Below, piece after piece: positions 15,957 to 24,055 of a stretch of 36,170 bases of DNA; the stretch's first letter is position 1; the number at the start of each line of letters is the position of its first letter. Location: positions 1 through 36,170 of the forward strand of contig SVIJ01000014.1 of NCBI GenBank assembly GCA_015069565.1. The letters run 5' to 3'. The notes under the pieces are model-generated. The model did not search any database. It saw only the letters and a list, made by a program, of their open reading frames with translations, and was not told where the DNA came from. A program made the position numbers and the translations under genes. This DNA is from Clostridiales bacterium. Its GTDB lineage: Bacteria; Bacillota; Clostridia; Christensenellales; Borkfalkiaceae.

Positions 15957-17657
15957 ATGAAGCAAAAGAGCTTAAAAATCGGGGCGTTGCTGCTTGGCGG
16001 CACAATGCTGTTTGCGTGCGGGGCGTGCGCGCCGCAACAGGAGCATTCCCCCCCCGTGTATCCCGTCGAAGACGACGACGTGGCACGTACGCAGCTCTAC
16101 GTCTACAACAGCGCGTATACGCAGGATATGCTTTGGCTGAATACGATGAAGGAACGTTTTGAAGCCTTGCACGCCCAAGATACCTGTTGGGAGGACGGAA
16201 AGAAAGGGGTGCAGGTGGTAATCCTGCATACGGCGGCGGAATTTGTGAATAGCCCGAGCGAACTGCTCGAAGGGCGTGAAGAAGTGTATTTTGCCTTTGA
16301 TGCGGACGTTCGTGCTCTGCAAAAAGAAAACGCGCTTGCGGAAATTAGCCCCCTTGTTTATGAACAGGAAACGGAAGAACGGAACGTCGAAAGCAAGCTT
16401 TTGCCGTCGCAAAAGGAGTATTACGGCGTAGGCGAAGAAACGCAAAAACAGTACTACGCTTTGCCCGATCGTTTTGGCTCGGTGGGGTTTGTGTACAACT
16501 ACGATTTGTTTGAAGAAAAAGGCTATTTCTTTGCAAAGGACGGAACGGAAGAAAATCCGTTCGTTGCGGACACGGGTATGCCGATTTCGCTTGGCGCGGA
16601 CGGAAAAGCGGATACGTGGGACGACGGCTTGCCCGCGACGTACGACGAGTTTTTTACGCTTTGCAAGTATATAGCGAAAGACGGAAATATCCCTGTGCTT
16701 TGGGGCGGCGCGGAGTATGAAACGTACTTTACGTGGCTTGCGGGCGGCTTGGCGGCAACGCAAAACGGCTACGAGCAAACGCTACTTAGCTACACCTTAG
16801 ACGGAAAGGCTACAAACCTTGGCGTAATTAAAAACGGCGGCTTTGCCCAAGACGAACAGGCTACTATCATTACACAGGAAAACGGCTACGAGCTGGCGCG
16901 CTCGGCGGGAAATTACCACGCCTTGTCCTTTATCGAAGAATTGACGGAAAAGAAGAACGGCTATTACGGAAACTTGACCTTCACGGAAGAGTTTGTAAAG
17001 TCGCAGTCGTCGGCACGAAAGGTGTTTGTGGAAGGGCTGGACGGCGAAAGAGAGATTGCCATGCTGATGGATGGCTCTTGGTGGCAGGGCGCTTACGAAT
17101 ACGCGACGCAAGATGCCAGCGAAGAAAATACGGACGGTGAAGCTTCGGGCGAGCCTTTGCCAAAATCAACGCGCTTTGGTTGGATGCCCTTGCCAAAGGC
17201 AAGCGAGGACGCGCCTATCGAAAATACGACGCTCGATTGCTTGCGCTCGTCCGCGTTCATTAAAGCGAACGTGGAAGAGTGGAAGCTGCCGCTTGCACAA
17301 GCGTTTTTGCGCTTTGTCTATACGGACGACGCGCTCAAAACGTACGAGCAGTTGACGGGTACGCAAAAGGCTGTGGCGTACGGAGAGTCGGGCGTGGAAG
17401 CTTCGCAGGGTACGAGCTTTGCGCAATCCCTTGCGGAACATCGGAAAGCGGCGCGCACCGTCTATCCGTATTTAATGGCGGAAGGCTTAGAAGAGAGCGA
17501 ACGGTTTTTCGCCCCTTGCGAGATTTGGAGAGCGGCATTTCAGCTTTCGGCGGCGCAACAGTACCCCGTTAGCGCGTTTGTGAAAAACAACACTTCGGTG
17601 GTAGACTATTTTAACGGTATGTATAAATACCGTAAGGGCAACTGGATTGAAAAATAA
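15957..17657 (+). CDS. Extracellular solute-binding lipoprotein (ABC sugar importer type)
   Basis: 566 aa. An N-terminal lipoprotein signal with lipobox LFAC (residues 18-21) implies anchoring of C21 to the outer face of the membrane. The rest resembles family 1 sugar-binding proteins: a YALPDRFGSVGFVYNYDLFEEKGY segment typical of the hinge region, DEFFTLCKYI, and a C-terminal MLMDGSWWQGAYEYA stretch. It is longer than the usual 400-450 residues. No permease or ATPase lies beside it; the MsmX-type ATPase at 26879-28294 could serve it in trans. AAAGGAG precedes the ATG. It interrupts the spoVA genes. Confidence 0.83.
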   Translation: MKQKSLKIGALLLGGTMLFACGACAPQQEHSPPVYPVEDDDVARTQLYVYNSAYTQDMLWLNTMKERFEALHAQDTCWEDGKKGVQVVILHTAAEFVNSPSELLEGREEVYFAFDADVRALQKENALAEISPLVYEQETEERNVESKLLPSQKEYYGVGEETQKQYYALPDRFGSVGFVYNYDLFEEKGYFFAKDGTEENPFVADTGMPISLGADGKADTWDDGLPATYDEFFTLCKYIAKDGNIPVLWGGAEYETYFTWLAGGLAATQNGYEQTLLSYTLDGKATNLGVIKNGGFAQDEQATIITQENGYELARSAGNYHALSFIEELTEKKNGYYGNLTFTEEFVKSQSSARKVFVEGLDGEREIAMLMDGSWWQGAYEYATQDASEENTDGEASGEPLPKSTRFGWMPLPKASEDAPIENTTLDCLRSSAFIKANVEEWKLPLAQAFLRFVYTDDALKTYEQLTGTQKAVAYGESGVEASQGTSFAQSLAEHRKAARTVYPYLMAEGLEESERFFAPCEIWRAAFQLSAAQQYPVSAFVKNNTSVVDYFNGMYKYRKGNWIEK

Positions 17658-17671
17658 GCCTAAAAACAAAC

Positions 17672-17700
17672 AAGGAACGCATGAAAATGCGTTCCTTTTT
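17672..17700 (+). terminator. Intrinsic terminator after the sugar-binding lipoprotein
   Basis: Perfect 11-bp stem AAGGAACGCAT (17672-17682) / ATGCGTTCCTT (17687-17697) with a four-base loop and T5. Confidence 0.88.
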
Positions 17701-17708
17701 ACATACTG
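17679..17708 (+). promoter_or_regulatory. Candidate forespore (sigma-G-like) promoter for spoVAE
   Basis: GCATG (17679-17683) fits GHATR; after an 18-nt spacer comes CATACTG (17702-17708), one base from the sigma-G -10 CATACTA. The -35 lies inside the preceding terminator stem. Confidence 0.4.
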
Positions 17709-17748
17709 TAAAAGCAGAGAAAAGTGCTTTAAGGAATGGGTGGAAAGT

Positions 17749-18132
17749 ATGTTTGCGGAAATTTGGGAGCTTGTGTTTGATTTTGTCAAGGCGTTTGCCG
17801 TGGGCGGTCTTATTTGTATGATTGCGCAAGTGGTGATCAATTTGACGGACTTGACGGCAGGGAAAATCTTGGTGACTTTTTTGCTTGCTGGCGTAGTGTT
17901 GCAGGGGCTGGGCTTGTACCAAAAGCTGGTCGATTTTGCAGGCGCAGGGGCGACCGTGCCGATTAGCGGCTTTGGCTACTTGCTTGCAAAGGGCGCAATG
18001 CAGGGCGCGGAGGAAGGCTGGTTCGGGGCGGTGACGGGCGCGTTTTCCGCCGCGTCGGCAGGCGTCACGGCGGCGGTGATTTTTTCACTGATTATGGCAT
18101 TTCTGTTCAAGGCAAAGACGAAGAAGAATTAA
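17749..18132 (+). CDS. spoVAE: Stage V sporulation protein AE
   Basis: 127 aa from the ATG at 17749, close to the family length. Segments AFAVGGLICMIAQ, LLAGVVLQGLGLYQKLVDFAGAGATVPISGFG and AKGAMQGAEE are diagnostic; it has three to four membrane helices and is part of the dipicolinate channel. The ATG at 17647 would add 34 residues translated from the upstream terminator, so it is rejected; TGGAAAG precedes the chosen start. Convergent with yunB, with only 11 bp between the stop codons and no obvious terminator there. Confidence 0.92.
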   Translation: MFAEIWELVFDFVKAFAVGGLICMIAQVVINLTDLTAGKILVTFLLAGVVLQGLGLYQKLVDFAGAGATVPISGFGYLLAKGAMQGAEEGWFGAVTGAFSAASAGVTAAVIFSLIMAFLFKAKTKKN

Positions 18133-18143
18133 GCGTCGCCCTG

Positions 18144-18833
18144 TTATAGCGGTAGCTTGTTTCCAAAAACGTCCGTCTGTAAGTAGGTTTCAGGGACGGA
18201 GCCGACGATGACGAACTCCCCGACGAGTATCTCGGTGGTGACGGCAAAGTTTTCCGTTCTCGACGGCATAACGATGCTGATGTCGGCAATTACGTGCAGG
18301 TAGATGCTGTGCTTGGTTTGGTTGATGCCCACGCTTTCGAACTCGGAAGAAAAGTCGCAGGAAACACTACTGACGGGGATAATTCGAAAGGGGATTTGCG
18401 GCCCAAGCCCTGCAAACGCTTCGATGCCTGTCAGCGCTCCGAGCGGTATGGGAATGCCGTTCAGGCTCAGGCTTTTTAGGTTGGACTGGGAAATGGACGC
18501 CGTATCCCGCGCAATCTTGTTTATCTTCAAGGCGTTTGCGGAAACGGACACGATCTCGCCTGCGCTATCACGCTCGACGGTGACAAGGTCTTCGTAGCGA
18601 AGCTCGTCCGAAAGGGTATAGTAGACGGCGTCGTTCACCGCCACGGTTGTGGAAGCGCGCATGGTCGCTTCGCTGATGGAAACCAAAACACGGGTGACGT
18701 TCCGTTGGAAACCGATGAATAGAAAAACGGCAATTCCCAAAACAAGGGCAAGGGCGGCGAGCAGTTTGGCTCGCCGTCTTATTTTTTTACGCGTCTTAGA
18801 ACGGTAGGTAGGCAGGTCGTAAGCTTGTTTCAT
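18144..18833 (-). CDS. yunB: Sporulation protein YunB
   Basis: 229 aa. A basic N-terminus and one membrane helix (about residues 26-46) lead to an extracytoplasmic domain with YunB features: the ATMRASTTVAVNDAVYY helix, an IPIPLGALTG segment, and SEFESVGINQTKHSIYLHV. YunB is a sigma-E-dependent mother-cell protein needed for efficient sporulation in Bacillus; its biochemical role is unknown. The start overlaps the murG stop as ATGA and has AGGCGG upstream; an ATG eight codons earlier lies within murG. Co-transcription with murG is therefore likely. Confidence 0.9.
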   Translation of the reverse strand: MKQAYDLPTYRSKTRKKIRRRAKLLAALALVLGIAVFLFIGFQRNVTRVLVSISEATMRASTTVAVNDAVYYTLSDELRYEDLVTVERDSAGEIVSVSANALKINKIARDTASISQSNLKSLSLNGIPIPLGALTGIEAFAGLGPQIPFRIIPVSSVSCDFSSEFESVGINQTKHSIYLHVIADISIVMPSRTENFAVTTEILVGEFVIVGSVPETYLQTDVFGNKLPL

Positions 18834-19894
18834 GGGCGGTTTTCCGCCTGTAAGCATTCACGAATGATTTGCAGGGCGGGCTTTGTGCCCGACGAATAAG
18901 GAGCGGTGAGTAGCCGCTCTTTTAAGCCGTTGTCCGCAAGCGCCCGTTCGATGGTTTCAGGCAGCTCGTCTAAGCGGCTTTGCGGAAGCAGGTAGCAAAG
19001 CTGTTTCTCGGAAAAATAGCGCGCGTTTTCCATTTGATCACCGCGCGTTTGCCCTTCAAGCGGAATAAAAATCGCAGGCTTTTTTAAGGCGAGCGTTTCA
19101 AAAACTGCGCCTGCGCCTGCGCGCGAAATAATCAGGTCGGCGGCGGCATAAGCCGCACCCATGTCCTTGATGAAAGGAAATTGACGGTAGTTTTTCAGGC
19201 TGGATTGTAGCGTTCCGTTTTTGCCGCAAACGTGTAAAAGATAGTACTTACGGCAAAGGGCAGGGGCAAGCTTTCTTATAGTGTCGTTGATTGCCGCGCT
19301 GCCGCTTCCGCCGCCGAAGATTAAAATCACTTTTCGTTGCGTGCCGCCTGTAAGCTCTCTTTTTGCCGCGGACTTCGACCTGCCAAACAGCTCTCCGCGC
19401 AGGGGTTGACCGCAATATACGCCGCGAGAAAACCGCTTTGCGGTTTCGGGAAAGGCGGTGAGTACCCGCTTGCATTTTTTTGCCATGAGCTTATTTGCAA
19501 GCCCTGGGGAGAGATCGCTCTCGTGCGTCAGGCAGGGAATACCGAGCCTTGCCGCCGCATAGACGACGGGTAGAGCAACGTAGCCGCCCTTGGAAAATAC
19601 GACGTCGGGGCGGATTTCTTGCAGCTTCTTTTTTGCCGTCGAGATTGCCTGCAAAAAGCGGTGGGGGATGGCAAGATTGTTCTTGATGGCATCAAAGCTA
19701 CAACCCCGTTTCAGCTTAGGCGCGGCATAGGTAAAATAGGGGATTTTTAGCGGCGTGATCAACCCCTTTTCAATGCCGCTTGTACCAAAATAGCACAAAT
19801 CGTATTCGCCTGTTTTTTGGAGCTCTTGTATCAATGCGACGTTGGGGATCACGTGTCCTGCGCTGCCGCCGCCCGTAAATAAGATTTTTTGCAT
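18830..19894 (-). CDS. murG: UDP-N-acetylglucosamine--MurNAc-pentapeptide lipid transferase MurG (possibly a sporulation-linked copy)
   Basis: 354 aa, GT28 fold. GGGSAGHVIPN near the N-terminus, FSKGGYVALP and HESDLSPGLANK are the classic MurG motifs; the C-terminal half has FGGGSGSAAIND and the RAGAGAVFETLALKKPAIFIPL donor site. It adds GlcNAc to lipid I to form lipid II. It is not in a division and cell wall cluster: it is translationally coupled to yunB, and its upstream region fits a sigma-E promoter. A sporulation-specific second MurG for cortex synthesis is therefore a reasonable guess. The GRSKSAAKRELTGG linker is basic. Confidence 0.9.
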   Translation of the reverse strand: MQKILFTGGGSAGHVIPNVALIQELQKTGEYDLCYFGTSGIEKGLITPLKIPYFTYAAPKLKRGCSFDAIKNNLAIPHRFLQAISTAKKKLQEIRPDVVFSKGGYVALPVVYAAARLGIPCLTHESDLSPGLANKLMAKKCKRVLTAFPETAKRFSRGVYCGQPLRGELFGRSKSAAKRELTGGTQRKVILIFGGGSGSAAINDTIRKLAPALCRKYYLLHVCGKNGTLQSSLKNYRQFPFIKDMGAAYAAADLIISRAGAGAVFETLALKKPAIFIPLEGQTRGDQMENARYFSEKQLCYLLPQSRLDELPETIERALADNGLKERLLTAPYSSGTKPALQIIRECLQAENRP

Positions 19895-19929
19895 AAAAAA
19901 TACCGTCCGTGTTTTTCACTTTCGGTATT

Positions 19930-19958
19930 ATTATATCCGCTTAATTGCTTGGATATGC
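19930..19958 (-). promoter_or_regulatory. Candidate mother-cell (sigma-E-like) promoter for murG-yunB
   Basis: On the minus strand GCATATC (19952-19958) matches KMATATT at six of seven positions; exactly 14 nt later GATATAAT (19930-19937) matches CATACAMT at six of eight. A sigma-A reading (TTGCAT-N19-TATAAT) is also possible but has a poor spacer. Confidence 0.45.
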
Positions 19959-19997
19959 AAAATGAAACGGCTTGCCTTTGGCAAAGGTAGGGAAAAA

Positions 19998-20399
19998 TTA
20001 AAGCGCTTCTGCGGCTTGTTCGTCTACGGGTTCGTCTTCGTAATCGGAAGAATCTTCTTTCAGCTCGTCTTCGTCGGGCTTGTATTCGGCGGCAATTTTC
20101 TCTCGTGCGGTCAAAAACCGTTCGTCGGCGGTGGCGCAGTACGCCATATCCAGTGCTTCCAAGGTCGCGCCGTATTCTTCGTTGGTCATGTAGCCTACGG
20201 GCAGCTTGTAGCAGTCGGGCAGGGCAATGCCGCCGCTTCTGCCGCGTGTAATCTCGACGGGCAACGCGCTTTTCAGCTCGTCTACGTAGCGGTAGACCGT
20301 CCGCACGGAAACTCCGTATTTTTTTGAAAAATACGTAGCCGTCACCTTTCTTTTTTCTAACAGCTCAAACAGCATATCAAGTACGTTTTGAAACTTCAT
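19998..20399 (-). CDS. Small HTH_11-type (DeoR/WYL-like) transcriptional regulator
   Basis: 133 aa. The N-terminal winged HTH (about residues 1-60) reads VLDMLFELLEKRKVTATYFSKKYGVSVRTVYRYVDELKSA, as in regulators that normally continue into a WYL or ligand domain. Here only a short middle part follows (LPVGYMTNEEYGATLEAL) and then a very acidic tail rich in Glu/Asp. No ligand domain is present, so it may be a minimal or shortened regulator. It is divergent from tyrS. A weak stem-loop (TTGCC/GGCAA, minus strand, about 19970-19987) may end its transcript. Confidence 0.8.
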   Translation of the reverse strand: MKFQNVLDMLFELLEKRKVTATYFSKKYGVSVRTVYRYVDELKSALPVEITRGRSGGIALPDCYKLPVGYMTNEEYGATLEALDMAYCATADERFLTAREKIAAEYKPDEDELKEDSSDYEDEPVDEQAAEAL

Positions 20400-20429
20400 C
20401 GCACACCTGCCCCCTTCCTTTTAAGTATA

Positions 20430-20458
20430 ATTATACAATACCTGACGGATTTTGTCAA
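20430..20458 (-). promoter_or_regulatory. Consensus sigma-A promoter of the HTH regulator
   Basis: On the minus strand TTGACA (20453-20458), 17 nt, TATAAT (20430-20435). The -10 is part of the palindrome GTATAATTATAC, a possible operator for the regulator itself (inference). Confidence 0.85.
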
Positions 20459-20500
20459 GTTTTCTATGCCAAAAATCGACGCGTATCCCCCGTCAAACGC

Positions 20501-20529
20501 TTGACAAACGGTGAAAAATGTTGTAAATT
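20501..20529 (+). promoter_or_regulatory. Sigma-A promoter of tyrS
   Basis: TTGACA (20501-20506), 17 nt, TAAATT (20524-20529). The leader of about 50 nt has only a small AAAGC/GCTTT hairpin; there is no T-box. Confidence 0.75.
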
Positions 20530-20583
20530 AAAGCAAAAGCTTTAATCAGTAGTCGCTTGTCGGCGAAAAAAAGGAGTAAGAAT

Positions 20584-21780
20584 ATGGCAAAAAACGTAAT
20601 GGATACGCTGAGAGAACGCGGATTTATCAAGCAGACGGTTTTTGAAGACGAGCTGTACGAAAAACTCGGAAAAGAGAGCGTGCCTTTCTATATCGGTTTC
20701 GATCCTACGGCGGATTCCCTGCACGTGGGGCACTTTATGCAGCTCATCGCGATGCACCATATGCAGCAGGCTGGACACAAGCCTATCATTTTGATCGGCG
20801 GCGGCACGGCGATGATCGGCGACCCTTCGGGAAGAACGGATATGCGCAGCATGATGACAAAGGAAACCATTCGTCACAACGTCGAATGCTTCAAAAAGCA
20901 AATGTCCCGCTTTATCAGCTTTGAAGGGGAGAACGCGGCAATCGTTGTGGACAACGGCGACTGGCTGTTGGGGCTCAACTACGTCGATTTCCTGCGTGAG
21001 ATCGGGGCGCATTTCTCGGTGAATAGAATGCTCTCTGCGGAGTGCTTCAAGCAACGCTTGGAGCGTGGGCTTTCCTTCTTGGAATTCAACTACATGCTGA
21101 TGCAGGCGTACGACTTCTTGTACCTGTATCAAAAATACGGCTGCTCGCTTGAGCTGGGCGGCGACGATCAATGGAGCAATATCTTGGCGGGCGCGAACTT
21201 GATTCGTATCAAGGAGCAAAAGCCTGCGTTTGCGATGACGTTTACGCTGCTCACGACGTCGGACGGCAAGAAGATGGGCAAGACTGCAAAGGGCGCGGTT
21301 TGGCTGGATGCAAGCAAGACGACGCCGTACGAGTTCTATCAATACTGGCGCAACACGGCAGATGACGACGTGGAAAAGTGCATGATGCTGCTCACTTTCC
21401 TGCCTGTGGAGCAAATCAAGGAGCTTTGCGCGCACCGCGACGAACGTATCAACAAGGCAAAGGAAGTGTTGGCGTTTGAGCTCACCAAGGAAGTACACGG
21501 CGAAGAAGCGGCGGTTTTGGCGGAGAGCCAAGCAAAGGCGGCGTTCGGCGGCGGCGATGCGGAGCTTCTCACCAAGCAAGTGACGGACGTTGCGACGGTT
21601 GTGGACGTAATGGTGGCGGCAGGCGTTGCCAAGTCTAAGGGCGAAGCGCGCAGACTTATCGAGCAGGGCGGCGTTTCCGTGGACGAAACGAAGGTGACGG
21701 ACGGGAATATGCCCATTCCTGCGAAGGAATTTGTGCTCCACAAAGGCAAAAAGGTACATTTGAAAATTATCGTAGCATAA
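20584..21780 (+). CDS. tyrS: Tyrosyl-tRNA synthetase
   Basis: 398 aa, class Ic aminoacyl-tRNA synthetase. HVGH (residues 47-50) is the HIGH-type signature, with [10 protein letters not shown] after it; DDQW in the GGDDQWSNI loop is the tyrosine pocket; KKMGKT is the KMSKS-type loop; a C-terminal S4 RNA-binding domain covers about residues 335-398. AAAGGAG lies 8 nt before the ATG; an upstream in-frame alternative at 20557 contains this site and is rejected. Many Firmicutes regulate tyrS by a T-box, absent here. Confidence 0.96.
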   Translation: MAKNVMDTLRERGFIKQTVFEDELYEKLGKESVPFYIGFDPTADSLHVGHFMQLIAMHHMQQAGHKPIILIGGGTAMIGDPSGRTDMRSMMTKETIRHNVECFKKQMSRFISFEGENAAIVVDNGDWLLGLNYVDFLREIGAHFSVNRMLSAECFKQRLERGLSFLEFNYMLMQAYDFLYLYQKYGCSLELGGDDQWSNILAGANLIRIKEQKPAFAMTFTLLTTSDGKKMGKTAKGAVWLDASKTTPYEFYQYWRNTADDDVEKCMMLLTFLPVEQIKELCAHRDERINKAKEVLAFELTKEVHGEEAAVLAESQAKAAFGGGDAELLTKQVTDVATVVDVMVAAGVAKSKGEARRLIEQGGVSVDETKVTDGNMPIPAKEFVLHKGKKVHLKIIVA

Positions 21781-21784
21781 GAAT

Positions 21785-21810
21785 AAAAGGCAGGGACATC
21801 CTGCCTTTTT
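21785..21810 (+). terminator. Intrinsic terminator after tyrS
   Basis: 10-bp stem AAAAGGCAGG (21785-21794) / CCTGCCTTTT (21800-21809) with loop GACAT and a T-run. Confidence 0.85.
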
Positions 21811-21816
21811 GACATA

Positions 21817-22464
21817 ATGGGGAGTATGGAAAAGGCAATTTTAACCGTTCACGGACGAATGGAAACGGAAAAAATTATAGAAAAATCTCGGTTTTTGACC
21901 TATTCGCAACACGTCGAAAGCGAAGAAGAAGCAAGGGCGTTTATCGCGGAAATTCGTGGGATGCACCCCTTTGCCACCCATTGCTGTTTCGCGTTCGTTG
22001 CCGATAAGATAGGAAACCTGCAACGCTTTTCGGACGACGGAGAGCCGCAGGGGACGGCAGGTATGCCCATTTTGGACGTACTCAAAAACAAGAAGCTTTT
22101 TGAAACGGCGGTGGCGGTGGTACGCTATTTCGGGGGAATAAAACTCGGGGCAGGCGGCTTGGTGCGCGCCTATTCTTCGTCGGCGGCGGAGAACCTTGCG
22201 GCGGCGGATATCCGTAGCTTAGAGATGTGCGTGGAGCTTGCTGTGGAAGTGGATTACACGGGGATTGATTCCGTGCAAAAATACTTCTCAACGCATACCT
22301 GTACCCTGCTTTCTTCCGATTACGGGGCAAAGGTGCTCTTTGTGGTTGCCGTTAAAAAAGCGGCGGCGGACGAGTTCCAGTCAGGGCTTGTCGACTATAT
22401 GCAGGGCAGAGTGGAAATCGAGCGTACGGGCGAATATTACAGCCTGTTCAAAATCGAAGAATAG
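21817..22464 (+). CDS. yigZ: YigZ/IMPACT family protein (UPF0029)
   Basis: 215 aa. The N-terminal UPF0029 domain has HCCFAFVADKIGNLQRFSDDGEPQGTAGMPIL-type order and AVVRYFGGIKLGAGGLVRAYSSSA, the two strongest family blocks; the C-terminal half is a ferredoxin-like DUF1949 domain. The biochemical role is unclear; eukaryotic IMPACT affects translational control. The start is uncertain: ATG at 21817 has no ribosome site, and ATG at 21826 has GGGGAG only 1 nt away. It follows the tyrS terminator at once, and a CATAAT overlaps the first ATG, so a leaderless transcript is possible. Confidence 0.88.
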   Translation: MGSMEKAILTVHGRMETEKIIEKSRFLTYSQHVESEEEARAFIAEIRGMHPFATHCCFAFVADKIGNLQRFSDDGEPQGTAGMPILDVLKNKKLFETAVAVVRYFGGIKLGAGGLVRAYSSSAAENLAAADIRSLEMCVELAVEVDYTGIDSVQKYFSTHTCTLLSSDYGAKVLFVVAVKKAAADEFQSGLVDYMQGRVEIERTGEYYSLFKIEE

Positions 22465-22475
22465 AAGGTGAAAAG

Positions 22476-23243
22476 ATGAAGAAGATTACAAGCATTATTT
22501 TAGGCATTGTCTTGATTGCAATCGGCGGAATCTATGCGCTGAACGCTTTTGAGATCACGAACATTGATATATTTTTCGACGGTTGGTGGACGCTGTTTAT
22601 CATTGTTCCGTCCTTCGTCGGGCTGTTTACGCAAAAGGATAAGACGGGCTGTGTAATCAGTCTTATTGTTGGCATTACCCTCCTTTTGATGGTGCGCGAC
22701 GTGCTCGACGTTTCCTGGGCGTGGAAGCTCGTGCTTCCTGCGCTCATTGTGATTGCTGGCGTGAGCGTACTGGTAAAATCGTTGAAGAAAACTTCCAGCG
22801 CAAGCGAGAGCACGGATGCGCCTGCGCAAATCCCAGCACAACCTGAGCAAGAGAGCAAAGAACCCGACCCTGTGCAACCTGAACAGGAAGAGAGCGATAC
22901 GTCGGAAAAGACGGAAAACGACGACGCGAAGAAGCACGTGTGTGCCGTATTCTCGGGGCAGGAGCTGGATTTTTCGGGGTTGCCCTTTGAAGGGGGCTCG
23001 TTTGTGGCAATTTTTGGCGGCGTGGACTGCGACCTGTCGAAGGCGATCATTACCAAGGATTGCACCATCGAAATCTTTACGCTCTTTGGCGGTGTGGACA
23101 TTATCGTGCCCGATTCCGTTCGAGTGAAGGTGGATACTGCTTGCGTTTTCGGTGGGGTGACCGATCATGCAAAGGATAGAACGAGCGGACCTACGCTCTA
23201 TATCAAGGGCGGCTGTATTTTTGGCGGCGTCGAGATTAAGTAA
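22476..23243 (+). CDS. LiaF-like membrane protein (DUF5668 + LiaF C-terminal domain)
   Basis: 255 aa. The N-terminal third has four hydrophobic segments of LiaI/LiaF type, including GIVLIAIGGIYALNAF and FDGWWTLFIIVPSFVGLF. A Pro/Glu/Gln-rich linker (about 108-148) follows, then a short beta-helix domain in which FGGV recurs (IFGGVDCDL, LFGGVDIIVP, VFGGVTDH, IFGGVEIK), as in the cell-wall-stress protein LiaF. LiaF inhibits the LiaRS antibiotic-response system in Bacillus; no liaRS genes are in the window, so the role here is open. AAGGTGAAAAG precedes the ATG, 11 nt after yigZ. Confidence 0.85.
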   Translation: MKKITSIILGIVLIAIGGIYALNAFEITNIDIFFDGWWTLFIIVPSFVGLFTQKDKTGCVISLIVGITLLLMVRDVLDVSWAWKLVLPALIVIAGVSVLVKSLKKTSSASESTDAPAQIPAQPEQESKEPDPVQPEQEESDTSEKTENDDAKKHVCAVFSGQELDFSGLPFEGGSFVAIFGGVDCDLSKAIITKDCTIEIFTLFGGVDIIVPDSVRVKVDTACVFGGVTDHAKDRTSGPTLYIKGGCIFGGVEIK

Positions 23244-23277
23244 TTCGGCGCAAAAATTAAAAAGAAGGTAGGCAGGT

Positions 23278-24054
23278 ATGTATTTAGTAGAGTTTAGATT
23301 TACGCCGAAGAAAGAGCTTCGCGCGCAGGAAGATATAGCAACGAGCCGCCTTTCTTGGTTCTTAATGCTGTGCAAATATAGCGGTCAAATCATCGGTACG
23401 ATAGAACCGAACACAAACGCTGTATACGTTTGCAACGTGTACACGCCGATGAGAGATTCCTTGGATAAAAAGAACGATCTGCCGTTCGTTGCTAAGGAAA
23501 GAGCAAACGTGGAAGAGTTTTTTGAGATTTCTTACCGCGTTTTGGTGGAAGGGGATGACGGTTGCGCGTGCGAAAGTCGAAGCGGTGTCGAGATGTGGAC
23601 GGAAAAAGGCGCGATGGAAAGTCCGTTTGTCTGTCTTTCCTGTGGGAAGAGAATCCCTTTGTACCGTTTGCCGATGTTTGAAGATGGAAGCTTTGATAAT
23701 ACGCTTGCTTGGCAGGAAGCCTTTTGTTCGATGATAGCGCTCAATGATACCGTGTATTACGACGAGTTTACGTCGAACGAGCTTCTTTTACATACGTCCA
23801 AACTCAATCAGCGTGGATACGACGTTGCAAAACGGTTGAAGGCACGTATGGATTGCCCAGTGTATTACCGCTTGCACGAGATTGACGAAACGGAAAAATT
23901 CCAGCCACGTGAATGGGTGGGGAACAACAACGTTCGCGTTTGTCCCGCTTGCCAAAAGGTGATGCGGCGGTTGCCGATTGCGGACGAAGAAACGATAGAA
24001 GTTTGCGACGAATGCGGCTATTCTTCGGCGGAAGAAACGGAAGAAATCTGGTAA
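23278..24054 (+). CDS. Zinc-ribbon protein of unknown function (possibly DUF2310)
   Basis: 258 aa. It shows Cys pairs suited to zinc binding: C119/C122 in CLSCGK, and a C-terminal ribbon with C222/C225 (CPAC) and C243/C246 (CDEC). The N-terminal 90 residues form a beta-rich domain and the middle is helical. The overall layout resembles the DUF2310 proteins described as zinc-ribbon and possibly nucleic-acid binding; this match is from memory and not certain. GAAGGTAGGCAGGT precedes the ATG. Hairpin array 2 begins immediately after its stop codon. Confidence 0.7.
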   Translation: MYLVEFRFTPKKELRAQEDIATSRLSWFLMLCKYSGQIIGTIEPNTNAVYVCNVYTPMRDSLDKKNDLPFVAKERANVEEFFEISYRVLVEGDDGCACESRSGVEMWTEKGAMESPFVCLSCGKRIPLYRLPMFEDGSFDNTLAWQEAFCSMIALNDTVYYDEFTSNELLLHTSKLNQRGYDVAKRLKARMDCPVYYRLHEIDETEKFQPREWVGNNNVRVCPACQKVMRRLPIADEETIEVCDECGYSSAEETEEIW

Positions 24055-24055
24055 G

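Noticed and set aside
20459-20583. T-box riboswitch before tyrS
   Set aside because: The leader is only about 50 nt with one tiny hairpin; no T-box sequence or specifier stem.
20542-21759. 405-codon open frame antisense to tyrS
   Set aside because: Shadow of tyrS; His/Arg-rich, no recognisable domain.
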